Source: Gallionella sp.
GTDB lineage: Bacteria > Pseudomonadota > Gammaproteobacteria > Burkholderiales > Gallionellaceae
Reading direction: 5' to 3'
DNA: 64,000 nucleotides
NCBI GenBank assembly: GCA_003134595.1
Contig: PLBS01000042.1
Coordinates: forward strand, 665-64,664
Shown here: positions 9,470 to 19,649 of the stretch, one piece after another
Layout of the letters: the number at the start of each line of letters is the position of its first letter
How positions within the stretch are numbered: position 1 is the first letter of the stretch
Position numbers and translations under genes: made by a program
Notes under the pieces: model-generated
The model's input: the letters and a program-made list of their open reading frames with translations, nothing else
Databases searched by the model: none
Told to the model about the DNA's origin: nothing

Positions 9470-9625
9470 TAAAAAGGCTGGTCGAAATAGCGGCTAGCCT
9501 TCTGGTTCAGCACGCTCTCAGCCTAATTGTTGAACATGTTCGCGCGTAGCGAGGAACTGTATTTCCGGCCAGTGTTCTAAATGGTATTGAAAATAGTTAC
9601 CATTCACGATTCGCTAAGCAAAAAC
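9470..9625 (-). pseudogene. Degenerate prfC 3' end with its terminator
   Basis: On the minus strand LANRGNYFQYHLEHWPEIQF, then LATREHVQQLG, ends at a TGA at 9518-9520. It corresponds to the RF3 C-terminus at 13004 onward ([12 protein letters not shown] ... [19 protein letters not shown]) with about ten residues lost after GNY. Just downstream, 9470-9500 holds GGCTAGCC and GGCTGG arms before a T-run. This is a decayed version of the terminator following the intact prfC (12953-12985). The fragment is thus a relic copy of a prfC 3' end joined to the potD remnant. Confidence 0.7.
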
Positions 9626-9678
9626 CCAATCTGAAGGTTTGCACCTTGAACAAGACTAACGCGCAGGAGGAACGCATT

Positions 9679-10215
9679 ATGCAACGCAGACATTTCTTAT
9701 TCGTGCTGTCCGGAATCACTATGGCTTTGGCGACACGCTCGTTTGCCGGCGAAGCATCCGGCAACGACAAAGTGACCGTCATGCAATTTTCCGATGACGG
9801 GAAATCGTTGGGACGCGTCACCTTATCCAAGGTCCGCAAGGATGCCGAATGGAAAAAGCGTTTATCTCCCCTGGCCTATCAGGTGACGCGCGAGCAGGGC
9901 ACGGAGCGGGCGTTTTCACAGCCGGGCTACGACAGACATGAGCCCGGCTTATATCGTTGCGTGTGTTGCGACGACGCACTGTTTGATGCCAAGGCCAAAT
10001 ACGATTCAGGTACGGGTTGGCCGAGTTTCTGGCAGCCGATTGCGCCTGAGAATGTGCGCGAAATCGCCGATCACCTGTTTGGCATGACGCGCACCGAAGT
10101 GCAATGCGCGTTGTGTGATGCACACCTAGGCCATGTGTTTGACGATGGCCCGAAACCGACAGGTTTGCGCTATTGCATGAACACGGTAGCGCTGCGCTTT
10201 GTGCCGAAATCGTAG
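9679..10215 (+). CDS. msrB: Peptide methionine (R)-S-oxide reductase MsrB, exported
   Basis: MsrB reduces methionine-R-sulfoxide in proteins. The catalytic Cys is in GLRYCMNTVALRF. Four zinc ligands occur as CVCC (in YRCVCCDDALF) and CALC (in VQCALCDAHLGHVFDDGP). The active-site strand YDSGTGWPSFWQPI is intact. The chosen ATG (9679) follows AGGAGG and gives MQRRHFLFVLSGITMALA, a probable export signal with a double-Arg start, so the enzyme should work in the periplasm. The longer frame from 9646 lacks a ribosome site. It heads msrB-dipZ-msrA, where DipZ can pass electrons outward. The split arrangement parallels the fused PilB/MsrAB of Neisseria. Confidence 0.93.
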   Translation: MQRRHFLFVLSGITMALATRSFAGEASGNDKVTVMQFSDDGKSLGRVTLSKVRKDAEWKKRLSPLAYQVTREQGTERAFSQPGYDRHEPGLYRCVCCDDALFDAKAKYDSGTGWPSFWQPIAPENVREIADHLFGMTRTEVQCALCDAHLGHVFDDGPKPTGLRYCMNTVALRFVPKS

Positions 10216-10318
10216 GTTGGGTTAGCGGTTTCATCGCGTAACCCAACAGGCGATATACCAACAAGCGCAATGTTGGGTTACGGCGCAAAAATCGCGCCTA
10301 ACCCAACCTACATATCCA
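10213..10318. repeat. GTAGGTTGGGTTAG-type palindromic repeat
   Basis: Outer arms TAGGTTGGGTTAGCG and CGCCTAACCCAACCTA enclose inner arms GCGTAACCCAAC and GTTGGGTTACGGCG, giving a large nested hairpin between msrB and dipZ. The same family forms the host of hairpin element E near 56041-56132. Confidence 0.8.
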
Positions 10319-10335
10319 ACAACCCGGAGTTCATC

Positions 10336-12036
10336 ATGCTGATTTTTTTGCTCTCGTATCTGGGCGGTGTGCTGACCATCTTCAGCCCGTGCGTGTTGCC
10401 GGTACTGCCGTTCATTTTTGCCCGCTCGGATCAGTCGTTTCGACGTTCCGGCCTGCCGATTTTGCTCGGCATGGCGGCGACCTTCACGCTGCTCGCCAGC
10501 CTCGCGGCAGTCGGCGGTGCCTGGCTGATTGCATTGAATCAATATGGCCGCTATGCGGCGATGTTGCTGTTATTGTTGATGGGGTTGGCGCTGATTTTCC
10601 CGGCTTTGTCGGAACGCCTGATGCGTCCATTCGTTGCATTCGGCGGGCGTTTGCAACAGCGCGCCGACCAGCAAACCAGCCTCAAAGGTTCGCTGCTGTT
10701 GGGTGTCGCGGTTGGTTTTTTATGGGCTCCCTGTGCCGGGCCAATCCTGGGCCTGGTGTTGGCAGGCGCGGCATTGAATGGCGCGAATCTTTACAGCGCG
10801 ATGTTGCTGCTGGTGTTCGCTGCCGGCGCGGCGACTTCGCTGGCGGTGGCCCTGCTCGCGGGCGGGAGGGTGTTCAGCCTGATGAAACGCGGGCTGGGTG
10901 CAGAGGAATGGTTGCGGCGCGGCTTGGGGATCGCCGTGTTGGTCGGCGTAGTGGTCATCGCACTGGGCTGGGATACGCGCTTCCTGGCGCAGTTCACTTT
11001 TTTGAGTACCGCGAATACCGAGCAACAACTGATTTCGCAATTGGCCAGGAAACCCGGCACGGCAGGTTCCGCCGATAGCCGTATGACTCCGCCTTTGACC
11101 GGAGCGACGCAGTGGTTCAATTCGCCGCCGCTGACCGACGAGATGTTGCGCGGCAAAGTGATGCTGGTCGATTTCTGGACTTATTCGTGCATCAACTGTT
11201 TGCGCACCCTGCCTTACCTGAAAGCATGGAATGAAAAATATCGCGACCAGGGTTTGGTGATCATCGGCGTGCATGCACCAGAGTTCGCTTTTGAAAAGGA
11301 TGCTCACAATGTCGAACAGGCAATCCGCGACCTGGGCATTACCTATCCGGTGGCGATGGATAACCAATACACGATCTGGAATGCGTACAAAAACGAATAT
11401 TGGCCGGCGCATTATTTGATCGACGCGCAAGGCCGGATTCGCCACCAACACTTCGGCGAAGGCGCGTATCAGGAAACCGAGCAGATGATCCAGACCCTGC
11501 TCAAGGAATCGCATCAGGGTGTGCTCGCGATGAGCGATGGTCTGGTGCAAGTGGCGGGGTCTGGTGCAACGGCTGCGGCTGCGGATATGGAGCGTTCGCC
11601 GGAAACCTATGTGGGTTATGCGCGCCAGCAGAATCTGGTTTCGCCCGAAGCCATCAAGCAGGATGTTACTGCGCAATACAGCGCGCCGCGCGTGCTCAAA
11701 CTGAACCAATGGGCGCTAAGCGGCACGTGGCGTGTATCTGCGGAATCCGCTGCTGTACAGGCATCCGGCGGGGCGATCAGTTACTGCTTTCAAGGACGCG
11801 ATCTGCATCTGGTGTTGGGTTCGCGCAACGGTAAGCCGGTGCGCTTCAGGGTCACGCTGGATAGCGCCGCCCCCGATGCGGATCACGGTGCGGATATTGA
11901 TGCGCAGGGCAACGGCGTGATCCGCGAACAGCGGCTGTACCAGCTCATCCGGCAAAGCGGAAAAATTGCAGTTCACACCTTTCGCATTGAATTTTTAGAT
12001 ACCGATGCAGAGGCGTTTGCCTTCACTTTTGGCTGA
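10336..12036 (+). CDS. dipZ: DipZ-type CcdA/thioredoxin fusion protein
   Basis: The N-terminal third is a CcdA-like membrane domain with its two redox Cys motifs (SPCVLPVLPFIF and LWAPCAGPILG). It is followed by a periplasmic TlpA-like thioredoxin domain with active site SCINCLRTLPYL at about residue 290. A C-terminal beta-rich domain typical of DipZ (SGTWRVSAESAAVQ ... HTFRIEFLD) ends the protein. It should carry reducing equivalents from cytoplasmic thioredoxin across the membrane. Between msrB and msrA its likely clients are those two sulfoxide reductases. The ATG at 10336 follows CGGAG and begins right at the first transmembrane helix. The length (566 residues) is normal for the family. 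Confidence 0.9.
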   Translation: MLIFLLSYLGGVLTIFSPCVLPVLPFIFARSDQSFRRSGLPILLGMAATFTLLASLAAVGGAWLIALNQYGRYAAMLLLLLMGLALIFPALSERLMRPFVAFGGRLQQRADQQTSLKGSLLLGVAVGFLWAPCAGPILGLVLAGAALNGANLYSAMLLLVFAAGAATSLAVALLAGGRVFSLMKRGLGAEEWLRRGLGIAVLVGVVVIALGWDTRFLAQFTFLSTANTEQQLISQLARKPGTAGSADSRMTPPLTGATQWFNSPPLTDEMLRGKVMLVDFWTYSCINCLRTLPYLKAWNEKYRDQGLVIIGVHAPEFAFEKDAHNVEQAIRDLGITYPVAMDNQYTIWNAYKNEYWPAHYLIDAQGRIRHQHFGEGAYQETEQMIQTLLKESHQGVLAMSDGLVQVAGSGATAAAADMERSPETYVGYARQQNLVSPEAIKQDVTAQYSAPRVLKLNQWALSGTWRVSAESAAVQASGGAISYCFQGRDLHLVLGSRNGKPVRFRVTLDSAAPDADHGADIDAQGNGVIREQRLYQLIRQSGKIAVHTFRIEFLDTDAEAFAFTFG

Positions 12037-12053
12037 TTTTAAGGAGTGTCATT

Positions 12054-12689
12054 ATGCTAATCATCAAACTTATCCGTAGATATTTATTCAGCGGCAGCGT
12101 GTGCCTCATGCTCGGCCTGTACTCGCTATCAAACGCCACCGCAGCACCAGCCGAGCAAACGGCGGTATTCGCAGGCGGTTGCTTCTGGGGTGTGGATGCG
12201 GTGTTCAAGCACGTTAAGGGCGTGTTCGAAGTGGTGTCAGGATATGCGGGCGGCAGCGCGGCCACCGCGCATTACGAGCAAGTCAGCGATGGCGATACCG
12301 GACATGCCGAATCGGTGCGCGTCCGTTTCAACCCGGCACAGGTCTCCTATCAACAGCTGCTGCAAGTGTTTTTCAGCGTGGCGCACGATCCGACCGAACT
12401 CAATCGCCAAGGCCCGGATGTTGGCAGCCAATACCGCTCGGCGATTTTTTTCACCAACACCGAGCAGCAGCAAGCCGCGCAAAGCTACATTCAACAGCTC
12501 GCTGCCGCGCGCACTTTTTCTGCGCCCATCGTCACTCAGATCGTTCCGCTCACGCAGTTCTATCCGGCCGAGGATTACCACCAGAACTTTCTGGCACTGC
12601 ACCCGTATAAACCTTATATCGTGATGTATGACCAACCCAAGCTGGAACAACTGCGCAAACAATTTCCAAGCCTGTACCAGCCCAGATAA
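12054..12689 (+). CDS. msrA: Peptide methionine (S)-S-oxide reductase MsrA, exported
   Basis: The catalytic motif GCFWG sits right after the signal peptide (AVFAGGCFWGVDAVF). It is followed by GYAGG, the substrate loop GHAESVRV, HDPTELNRQGPDVGSQYRS and the C-terminal EDYHQNF. The enzyme reduces methionine-S-sulfoxide. A hydrophobic N-terminus ending SNATAAPAE predicts export, matching MsrB and DipZ upstream. It starts 17 bases after dipZ behind AAGGAG, so it belongs to the same operon. Inverted ATTCCCGC repeats lie directly behind its stop. Confidence 0.95.
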   Translation: MLIIKLIRRYLFSGSVCLMLGLYSLSNATAAPAEQTAVFAGGCFWGVDAVFKHVKGVFEVVSGYAGGSAATAHYEQVSDGDTGHAESVRVRFNPAQVSYQQLLQVFFSVAHDPTELNRQGPDVGSQYRSAIFFTNTEQQQAAQSYIQQLAAARTFSAPIVTQIVPLTQFYPAEDYHQNFLALHPYKPYIVMYDQPKLEQLRKQFPSLYQPR

Positions 12690-12698
12690 TCCTTTAAT

Positions 12699-12951
12699 CC
12701 GTCATTCCCGCGCAGGCGGGAATCCAGATGATTAAACAATTTCCCGCGAAGCGGTACAACATCAAGGTTTTGTCCGCTTCGCGGGATGTGTGTCCTGGCT
12801 GGATTCCCGCCTGCGCGGGAATGACGAGGTTTTGTGCTAACGAACAATTTGGCATCAATGAAGGTGCTGTTTCCTGACTTGGTGATTTTAGTAGTAGGTC
12901 GGGTTTTACCCGACGCGATTTTTGAATATTGTCGGGCATAGCCCGACCTAC
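12699..12951. repeat. Three palindromic repeats between msrA and prfC
   Basis: Two GTCATTCCCGCGCAGGCGGG-type palindromes face each other (12699-12727 and 12799-12826). A third palindrome follows (12894-12951), with arms GTAGGTCGGG and CCCGACCTAC. They fill the gap between convergent msrA and prfC. Confidence 0.8.
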
Positions 12952-12952
12952 G

Positions 12953-12985
12953 AAAAAAAAGGCTAGCCGTTCGGCTAGCCTTTTT
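12953..12985. terminator. Bidirectional Rho-independent terminator
   Basis: A-run, GGCTAGCCG, TT, CGGCTAGCC, T-run. The perfect stem is flanked by A and T tracts, so it can terminate prfC on the minus strand and msrA on the plus strand. Confidence 0.85.
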
Positions 12986-13003
12986 CATGTTTGAGTTATC
13001 GTA

Positions 13004-14665
13004 TTAACCCAGCTGCTGCCCATGCTCACGCGTGGCGTGGAACTGCACTTTCGGCCAGCGTTCCATCGCGAGGCGCAGGTTCACGCGGGTGTCGGCGAGG
13101 TAGGCGTAGTTGCCATCCACGTCTTTGGCTAGCCTGCTTTGGTTGGCCTTGACGAACTCGTTGAGGTGCGTCTTGTCCGCGCAAGTCACCCAGCGCGCGG
13201 TATGAATGCCGGCGCGTTCGAACATCGCGTCCACGCCGTATTCGGATTTCAACCTGTGCTCGACCACTTCGAACTGCAACTGTCCCACCGCGCCGATCAG
13301 CGGTGTGGTATCCAGCAGCGGCTCGAACACCTGCACCGCGCCTTCTTCGCCCAACTGGCGCAAGCCTTTTTGCAACTGCTTGGCCTTCATCGGGTCGCGC
13401 AGTCGCGCGCGGCTGAACAGTTCCGGTGCGAAGTAGGGGATGCCTTTGAAAGTGAGCGCTTCGCCTTCGGTGAGCACATCGCCGATCTGCAGCTGGCCGT
13501 GATTGTGCACGCCGATGATGTCGCCCGCATAAGCCTCGTCCATGCGAGTGCGCTCGTTGGCCATGAAGGTCACCGCGTTGGCCAGCTTCATCTCCTTGCC
13601 GGTGCGCCTATGTTTGACCTTCATGCCAGAGGTGTAACGACCGGAACACACGCGCAGAAAGGCGATGCGGTCGCGGTGATTCGGGTCCATGTTGGCCTGG
13701 ATCTTGAACACGAAACCGGTGAAGGCAGGTTCGGTGGGCTGCACGATGCGCACATCGGTGGCGCGCGGCAACGGTGAAGGCGCCCAGTCCACCAAGGCGC
13801 GCAAGACTTCACGTACGCCGAAGTTGTTGATACCGGAACCGAAGAACACCGGGGATTGTTGCCCGCCGAGAAACTCATGCAAATCGAACGATGCGCCCGC
13901 GCCGCTGACCAATTCGGTCTCGTCGCGCATGGTCTTCATCTCGCTCGGGCATAGCTTGGCCAGTTGTTCGATTTGCGCGCCTTGCAATACTTCCACTTCT
14001 TGCCCGGCCTTCGCTTCACCCGGCAAAAAGCGCAGCACTTCGTCATTCAGCAAGTGATACACGCCCTGAAAGCGTTTGCCCATGCCGATCGGCCACGTGA
14101 CCGGCGCGCATTTTATTTTCAGCACCGACTCGATCTCGTCCAGCACTTCCAGCGGATCGCGCACTTCGCGATCCATCTTGTTGATGAAAGTGATGATCGG
14201 CGTGTTGCGCAAACGGCACACTTCGAGCAGCTTGATAGTCTGTTCCTCGACACCCTTGGCGGCATCCACCACCATTACCGCCGCATCCACAGCGGTCAGC
14301 ACGCGATAGGTATCCTCGGAAAAATCCTGGTGACCGGGGGTGTCGAGCAGGTTGATCACGCAGTCGTCGTAAGTGAACTGCATCACCGAGCTGGCCACCG
14401 AAATGCCGCGTTGCTTCTCGATCTCCAGCCAATCGGAAGTCGCGTGGCGACCGCTCTTGCGCGCCTTCACCGTGCCCGCCATCTGGATCGCGCCGCCGAA
14501 CAGCAACAGTTTTTCGGTCAGCGTGGTCTTGCCCGCGTCAGGGTGAGAGATGATCGCAAAGGTGCGGCGGCGGCCAACTTCGCGAACTACTTGGGCTTCG
14601 CGCACGATACCCTCAGAGCTCGCTGACGGGGTGCTTGTGCTTGCTTCTTCTGCAGAGGTGCTCAT
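13004..14665 (-). CDS. prfC: Peptide chain release factor 3
   Basis: RF3 is the translational GTPase that recycles RF1/RF2 after peptide release. G1 ([15 protein letters not shown]), the switch region with [15 protein letters not shown]3 ([14 protein letters not shown]) and G4 (FINKMDRE) are all present in order. Elongation-factor-like domains II and III follow. The 553-residue length is slightly above E. coli because of a Ser/Thr-rich N-terminal extension of about 25 residues ([19 protein letters not shown]). It is monocistronic with its own terminator at 12953. A decayed copy of its last codons and terminator lies at 9470-9625. Confidence 0.95.
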   Translation of the reverse strand: MSTSAEEASTSTPSASSEGIVREAQVVREVGRRRTFAIISHPDAGKTTLTEKLLLFGGAIQMAGTVKARKSGRHATSDWLEIEKQRGISVASSVMQFTYDDCVINLLDTPGHQDFSEDTYRVLTAVDAAVMVVDAAKGVEEQTIKLLEVCRLRNTPIITFINKMDREVRDPLEVLDEIESVLKIKCAPVTWPIGMGKRFQGVYHLLNDEVLRFLPGEAKAGQEVEVLQGAQIEQLAKLCPSEMKTMRDETELVSGAGASFDLHEFLGGQQSPVFFGSGINNFGVREVLRALVDWAPSPLPRATDVRIVQPTEPAFTGFVFKIQANMDPNHRDRIAFLRVCSGRYTSGMKVKHRRTGKEMKLANAVTFMANERTRMDEAYAGDIIGVHNHGQLQIGDVLTEGEALTFKGIPYFAPELFSRARLRDPMKAKQLQKGLRQLGEEGAVQVFEPLLDTTPLIGAVGQLQFEVVEHRLKSEYGVDAMFERAGIHTARWVTCADKTHLNEFVKANQSRLAKDVDGNYAYLADTRVNLRLAMERWPKVQFHATREHGQQLG

Positions 14666-14704
14666 TAGGCCGCTTTCTTTCGCGCAACCAAGTACGCGGA
14701 AATG

Positions 14705-14840
14705 AAAAAGGTCTGCACGTTTTTCGTGTAGACCTTTTCGTCAGCTCAGAAAAACCTGAGCTGATTTTGCGTGCTACCGCACGCGAAATCCATTAACTAA
14801 AACTACCTAGTCAATTTTGCGTGCTACCGCACGCGAAATC
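14705..14840. terminator. Hairpin series downstream of tRNA-Phe
   Basis: Four stems lie between prfC and the tRNA. One is AAAAGGTCTGCACG with CGTGTAGACCTTTT (about 14706-14737). One is TCAGCTCAG with CTGAGCTGA (about 14741-14763). The other two are copies of a 27-bp direct repeat (14764-14790 and 14814-14840), each with TTGCGTGC pairing GCACGCGAA. The last copy abuts the tRNA 3' end and likely terminates it. The first stem with its U-rich end could also serve the tRNA transcript. Confidence 0.6.
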
Positions 14841-14916
14841 TGGTGGCCCGGGGCGGAATCGAACCACCGACACAAGGATTTTCAATCCTCTGCTCTACCG
14901 ACTGAGCTACCAGGCC
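14841..14916 (-). tRNA. tRNA-Phe (GAA)
   Basis: The minus strand folds as a 76-nt tRNA. The acceptor stem GGCCTGG pairs with CCGGGCC. The D arm is GCTCAGTCGGTAGAGC. The anticodon loop TTGAAAA (anticodon GAA) sits on stem GAGGA/TCCTT. The T arm is GGTGGTTCGATTCCGCC, and CCA is encoded. A 27-bp direct repeat begins immediately after the CCA. Confidence 0.95.
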
Positions 14917-15118
14917 ATTTATTCCGATTCGCATTAGAAACGATCACTGCGTTGGCTTCGTCTTCGGCTCCTAGCCGCACTATGTGTGCTGTCTTCGTCG
15001 CCTCATCCTCGCCGCCTTGTGCTCCTTCCTAATGCGAATTGGAATTGCTGCATTTCTCTGTTAACCAAGCAAATCAGCCAACTTCGGAAGCCGCGCATTA
15101 TACCGGTACCACGTCAAA

Positions 15119-15148
15119 TAACAAACCCCGCCGAAGCGGGGTTTGTCG
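15119..15148 (-). terminator. Terminator of groESL
   Basis: On the minus strand ACAAACCCCGCTTCGGCGGGGTTTGTTATTT in two halves: stem AAACCCCGC with GCGGGGTTT around a TTCG loop, then T-rich sequence, about 25 bases after the groEL stop. Confidence 0.85.
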
Positions 15149-15171
15149 GATCACTGTCAAACAAACAGTTA

Positions 15172-16836
<1,665 letters not shown>

Positions 16837-16840
16837 TTAG

Positions 16841-17131
16841 TTAGGCTTCAACCACGCCGATGATGTCATCTTCGCGCATGGTCATGTATTCCTGGCCGTC
16901 CATTTTGAAGGCTTGGCCGGCATATTTGCCGAACAGCACACGGTCGCCCACCTTGACACTCATAGCCTGCAATTTGCCGTCATCGCCGATCTTGCCTTTT
17001 CCCACGGCGATGATTTCGCCTTGGTCTGGTTTTTCGGTGGCGGCATCGGGAATCACGATTCCAGAGGCGGTCTTGCGTTCTTCTTCCATGCGTTTGACGA
17101 TCACGCGGTCGTTCAAAGGACGAATTTTCAT
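16841..17131 (-). CDS. groES: Co-chaperonin GroES
   Basis: The heptameric lid of GroEL, 96 residues: [20 protein letters not shown], the mobile loop KTASGIVIP, and the dome and C-terminal [20 protein letters not shown]. The frame is open further upstream, but the ATG at 17131 starts the conserved protein and has AGGAG upstream. It is first in the groES-groEL operon. The CIRCE repeat about 50 bases upstream indicates HrcA repression relieved by heat shock. Confidence 0.98.
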   Translation of the reverse strand: MKIRPLNDRVIVKRMEEERKTASGIVIPDAATEKPDQGEIIAVGKGKIGDDGKLQAMSVKVGDRVLFGKYAGQAFKMDGQEYMTMREDDIIGVVEA

Positions 17132-17178
17132 ACTGAGGTCTCCTAAAACTAAGGGGTTAAAAAATGTGGACGCGGAGT

Positions 17179-17205
17179 TTAGCACTCTCTGCCTGCGAGT
17201 GCCAA
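17179..17205 (-). promoter_or_regulatory. CIRCE operator for HrcA
   Basis: TTAGCACTC, nine bases, GAGTGCCAA: the canonical CIRCE inverted repeat (TTAGCACTC-N9-GAGTGCTAA) with one mismatch, about 48 bases upstream of the groES start. HrcA binding here would repress groESL until heat stress. Confidence 0.95.
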
Positions 17206-17259
17206 TAGTCGGGGCGACCCCGCCCGATTTCAAGGGCAGGGTGGAGGTATATTTTTATT

Positions 17260-18513
17260 TCAGGAGCGGGGCGGCGGAAGGGTGATCTTGTTATCGGTGC
17301 TGAACTGATAGTCTTTGAAGATGTGTTCGGCGGTCAGGATTTGATAAGTGCCATCGGCATTGCGGTGCGAGGTGTCTTTGAGGCGATAGGTGTACTGCCC
17401 GCAAGTCCAGCAATCATAGTTGCGCATGTGGGTGCACAGACAAGTCTTGTCCATGACGGAGATTTTCTTGGCATCGGGATGCAACGCCACTTCGCGGTTG
17501 AATGCTTCGATGTAAGCACAATGGCCATTGGCATCGAGGAGATAACCGTATGCTTCACAGTTGGGGCGTATGCCGGCACCGATCGCCGGACTATTCTTCA
17601 ACATGCGCATCGGGTAGCCGGTCGGTGAAATCATATTGACTTCGATGTCCTGCTCGTTGGCCTTGAAGTATTCCTGCTGGATTTTTTCCGGAATGCCGCA
17701 TTCCTTGGAAACGGTAAAGCGCGTCGCCACTTGCACGGCAGCACAGCCTTTTTCCAGGAAGTCGACTGCATCGCTACCGGTAAAGACCCCGCCCGCTGCG
17801 ATCACCGGGATATCCAGTTGTTCGGCTTTTAAATGCGCAACGATTTCCGCCACGATGTTGTGCAGATCATATTCGGCCCAATCCATCCCGAAGCCCAGAT
17901 GCCCGCCCGCCAGCGGGCCTTCCACCACGATGTAATCGGGCAGGCGATTGAGCTTGGCATTTTTGCGTATGAATAGCTGCAAGGCGCGCAGTGAGGAAAC
18001 GATGATGCCCAGCTTGGCATCGCGGAAGCGCGGGTTATCTTCCATCAACGCAAATGATCCGAGGTGCAGCCCCGCGCTTAACGTTATTCCGTCAATCCCC
18101 GCATCCAGCGCGCTACACAGCCGCACGCGCAAAGTCTCGCGCGGCGAATTCATGGTCAATTTTTCCATGCAGTTGACGAAAATCATGCCATCGCCGCGCT
18201 TGGCATCCATCGTCTTGCCGACGTGCAAGTGGGTCGATTCAGCTACCTGCGCCAGATCGAATTTCACGATCGATTTGTCAGCTTTCAGGATGTTAAGTTT
18301 GTATTGTTTTTGTTTGTCGCTGACAAATTTCGTTTTGTAGTGGCGATCCGTAACGGTAGGCAACATCGCATCGGAAATATGCCCAATCCCGCCCAGCCGT
18401 GCGGCTTCCAGAGCCAATTCGCGACTGGAAATATCCACGCCCATTCCGCCAATTATGATCGGCACCAACTCGCGCTTGCCAAAGCGCAGGCGGAAATCAT
18501 CAACTCGTTTCAT
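17260..18513 (-). CDS. Nitronate monooxygenase-like FMN protein
   Basis: This is a TIM-barrel flavoprotein of the nitronate monooxygenase / 2-nitropropane dioxygenase family. The FMN-barrel opening PIIIGGMGVDISSRELALEA, EGPLAGGHLGFGMDW, IPVIAAGGVFTGSDAVDFLE and GCAAVQVATRF are visible. The C-terminus carries an unusual Cys-rich stretch (TCLCTHMRNYDCWTCG) that could bind metal. The real substrate is unknown. The ATG at 18513 is preferred because GGAGG lies nine bases before it. An ATG three codons earlier is too close to that site, and the still longer frame has no support. Length is about 417 residues. Confidence 0.8.
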   Translation of the reverse strand: MKRVDDFRLRFGKRELVPIIIGGMGVDISSRELALEAARLGGIGHISDAMLPTVTDRHYKTKFVSDKQKQYKLNILKADKSIVKFDLAQVAESTHLHVGKTMDAKRGDGMIFVNCMEKLTMNSPRETLRVRLCSALDAGIDGITLSAGLHLGSFALMEDNPRFRDAKLGIIVSSLRALQLFIRKNAKLNRLPDYIVVEGPLAGGHLGFGMDWAEYDLHNIVAEIVAHLKAEQLDIPVIAAGGVFTGSDAVDFLEKGCAAVQVATRFTVSKECGIPEKIQQEYFKANEQDIEVNMISPTGYPMRMLKNSPAIGAGIRPNCEAYGYLLDANGHCAYIEAFNREVALHPDAKKISVMDKTCLCTHMRNYDCWTCGQYTYRLKDTSHRNADGTYQILTAEHIFKDYQFSTDNKITLPPPRS

Positions 18514-18659
18514 TACTGCCATCCTCCGACCGCCCGATATATTTAACAATAAGGGACAGAAATAAACATTGTGCACATACATTAAGAACGAAGGATGCCA
18601 CAAATGGGGTGATACGGAAAGCAAAGCCAGTTTTATGGCATGGACATAAACTGCAAAAA

Positions 18660-19559
18660 CTACTTGCCCAGCAAGTCGTGTAGCGCGTCCGCGAGATTTG
18701 TAAAGGCAAAGCGATAGCGTGCCACCTCCATCTTCTTCGGCAACACTCTTTGCCCTTCCAGCAACAGGCAGGCGCGTTCACCCATGCCTAATTTCAACAA
18801 CATTGCCGGCGCAATGAATGGGGCGGGGCGATGCAGTACCGCCGCCAGGGCCGCAGTGAATTCCGCATTAGTGGCCGGTTGTGGAGCGGTCATATTGTAT
18901 GGTCCGCTGGCCTGGGCATTGCGCAACAAGCTGAGCAACATCGCCACATAATCATCAATATGTACCCAGCTCATCCACTGCTTTCCATCACCCAGACGCG
19001 CGCCCAAGCCCAGCCTGAACGGCAGCAGCATGCGTCCCAGCAGCCCGCCGTCGTTGCTTAATATCAAGCCGGTACGCAACAAACAAACGCGTACTCCAAA
19101 GCTTTCCGCGCCGCGCGCAGCATCTTCCCAGGCCTTGCATAACCGGGCGGCAAAATCTTCTCCAGCCGCAGCCGATTCATCCAGCCCGGTATCGCCGCGA
19201 TTACCGTAGTAGCCTACTGCCGAGCCGCTCAACAATACGCCGGGTTTGTGCTGCGCGACGGCGATGCGCCGCACCAGATTTTCTGTCAAAGATACCCGGC
19301 TATTCCATAGAACTTGCTTGCGTTGCGCTGTCCAGCGTGCATCGACTATCGGCTCACCGGCCAGATTGATGACCGCATCGAAGGTCTGGCCGGGTTGCCA
19401 CTCGTCAAGCCCAGCCATCGCATGCACACTTGCACCGCATTTTGCCGGAACAGAATCCGGGTTGCGGCTCAGTACCGTCAATTCATGCCCTTCCGCCAGC
19501 AATACCTTGCAAAGCTGCCGGCCGATCAAGCCCGTGCCACCGGTGATCAGAATATGCAC
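18660..19559 (-). CDS. TIGR01777 family NAD(P)-binding protein (YfcH-like)
   Basis: This is an extended short-chain dehydrogenase/epimerase-like protein of 299 residues. The N-terminal dinucleotide motif is ITGGTGLIGRQLCK. The family signatures INLAGEPI and LLSGSAVGYYG (with the SDR Tyr) are present, and GKQWMSWVHIDDYV is the usual conserved core. A C-terminal DUF1731-type segment (FIAPAMLLKLGMGE) completes it. Catalytic function is unknown for the whole family. It is divergent from bioA, with a short shared promoter region of about 90 bases. Confidence 0.88.
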   Translation of the reverse strand: MHILITGGTGLIGRQLCKVLLAEGHELTVLSRNPDSVPAKCGASVHAMAGLDEWQPGQTFDAVINLAGEPIVDARWTAQRKQVLWNSRVSLTENLVRRIAVAQHKPGVLLSGSAVGYYGNRGDTGLDESAAAGEDFAARLCKAWEDAARGAESFGVRVCLLRTGLILSNDGGLLGRMLLPFRLGLGARLGDGKQWMSWVHIDDYVAMLLSLLRNAQASGPYNMTAPQPATNAEFTAALAAVLHRPAPFIAPAMLLKLGMGERACLLLEGQRVLPKKMEVARYRFAFTNLADALHDLLGK

Positions 19560-19631
19560 ATTTCCTCCGCCTGCAAACAGGTCGGGTTACAGGCTATCCA
19601 AACTTTGCCATGCGCGCAAGCCGCAAAACCC

Positions 19632-19649
19632 GTTATGATTCTGCGCATG
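19632..19649 (+). promoter_or_regulatory. Candidate leaderless promoter of bioA
   Basis: GTTATGATTCTGCGCATG: a good -10 hexamer (TATGAT) ends seven bases before the bioA ATG, which is where transcription would start. The same 18 bases precede the ubiH-like gene (51155-51172). No ribosome-binding site is present. The -35 region is unconvincing. Confidence 0.4.

Noticed and set aside
10720-11709. 329-codon minus-strand frame across dipZ
   Set aside because: Shadow of dipZ, low-complexity His/Arg/Gln composition.
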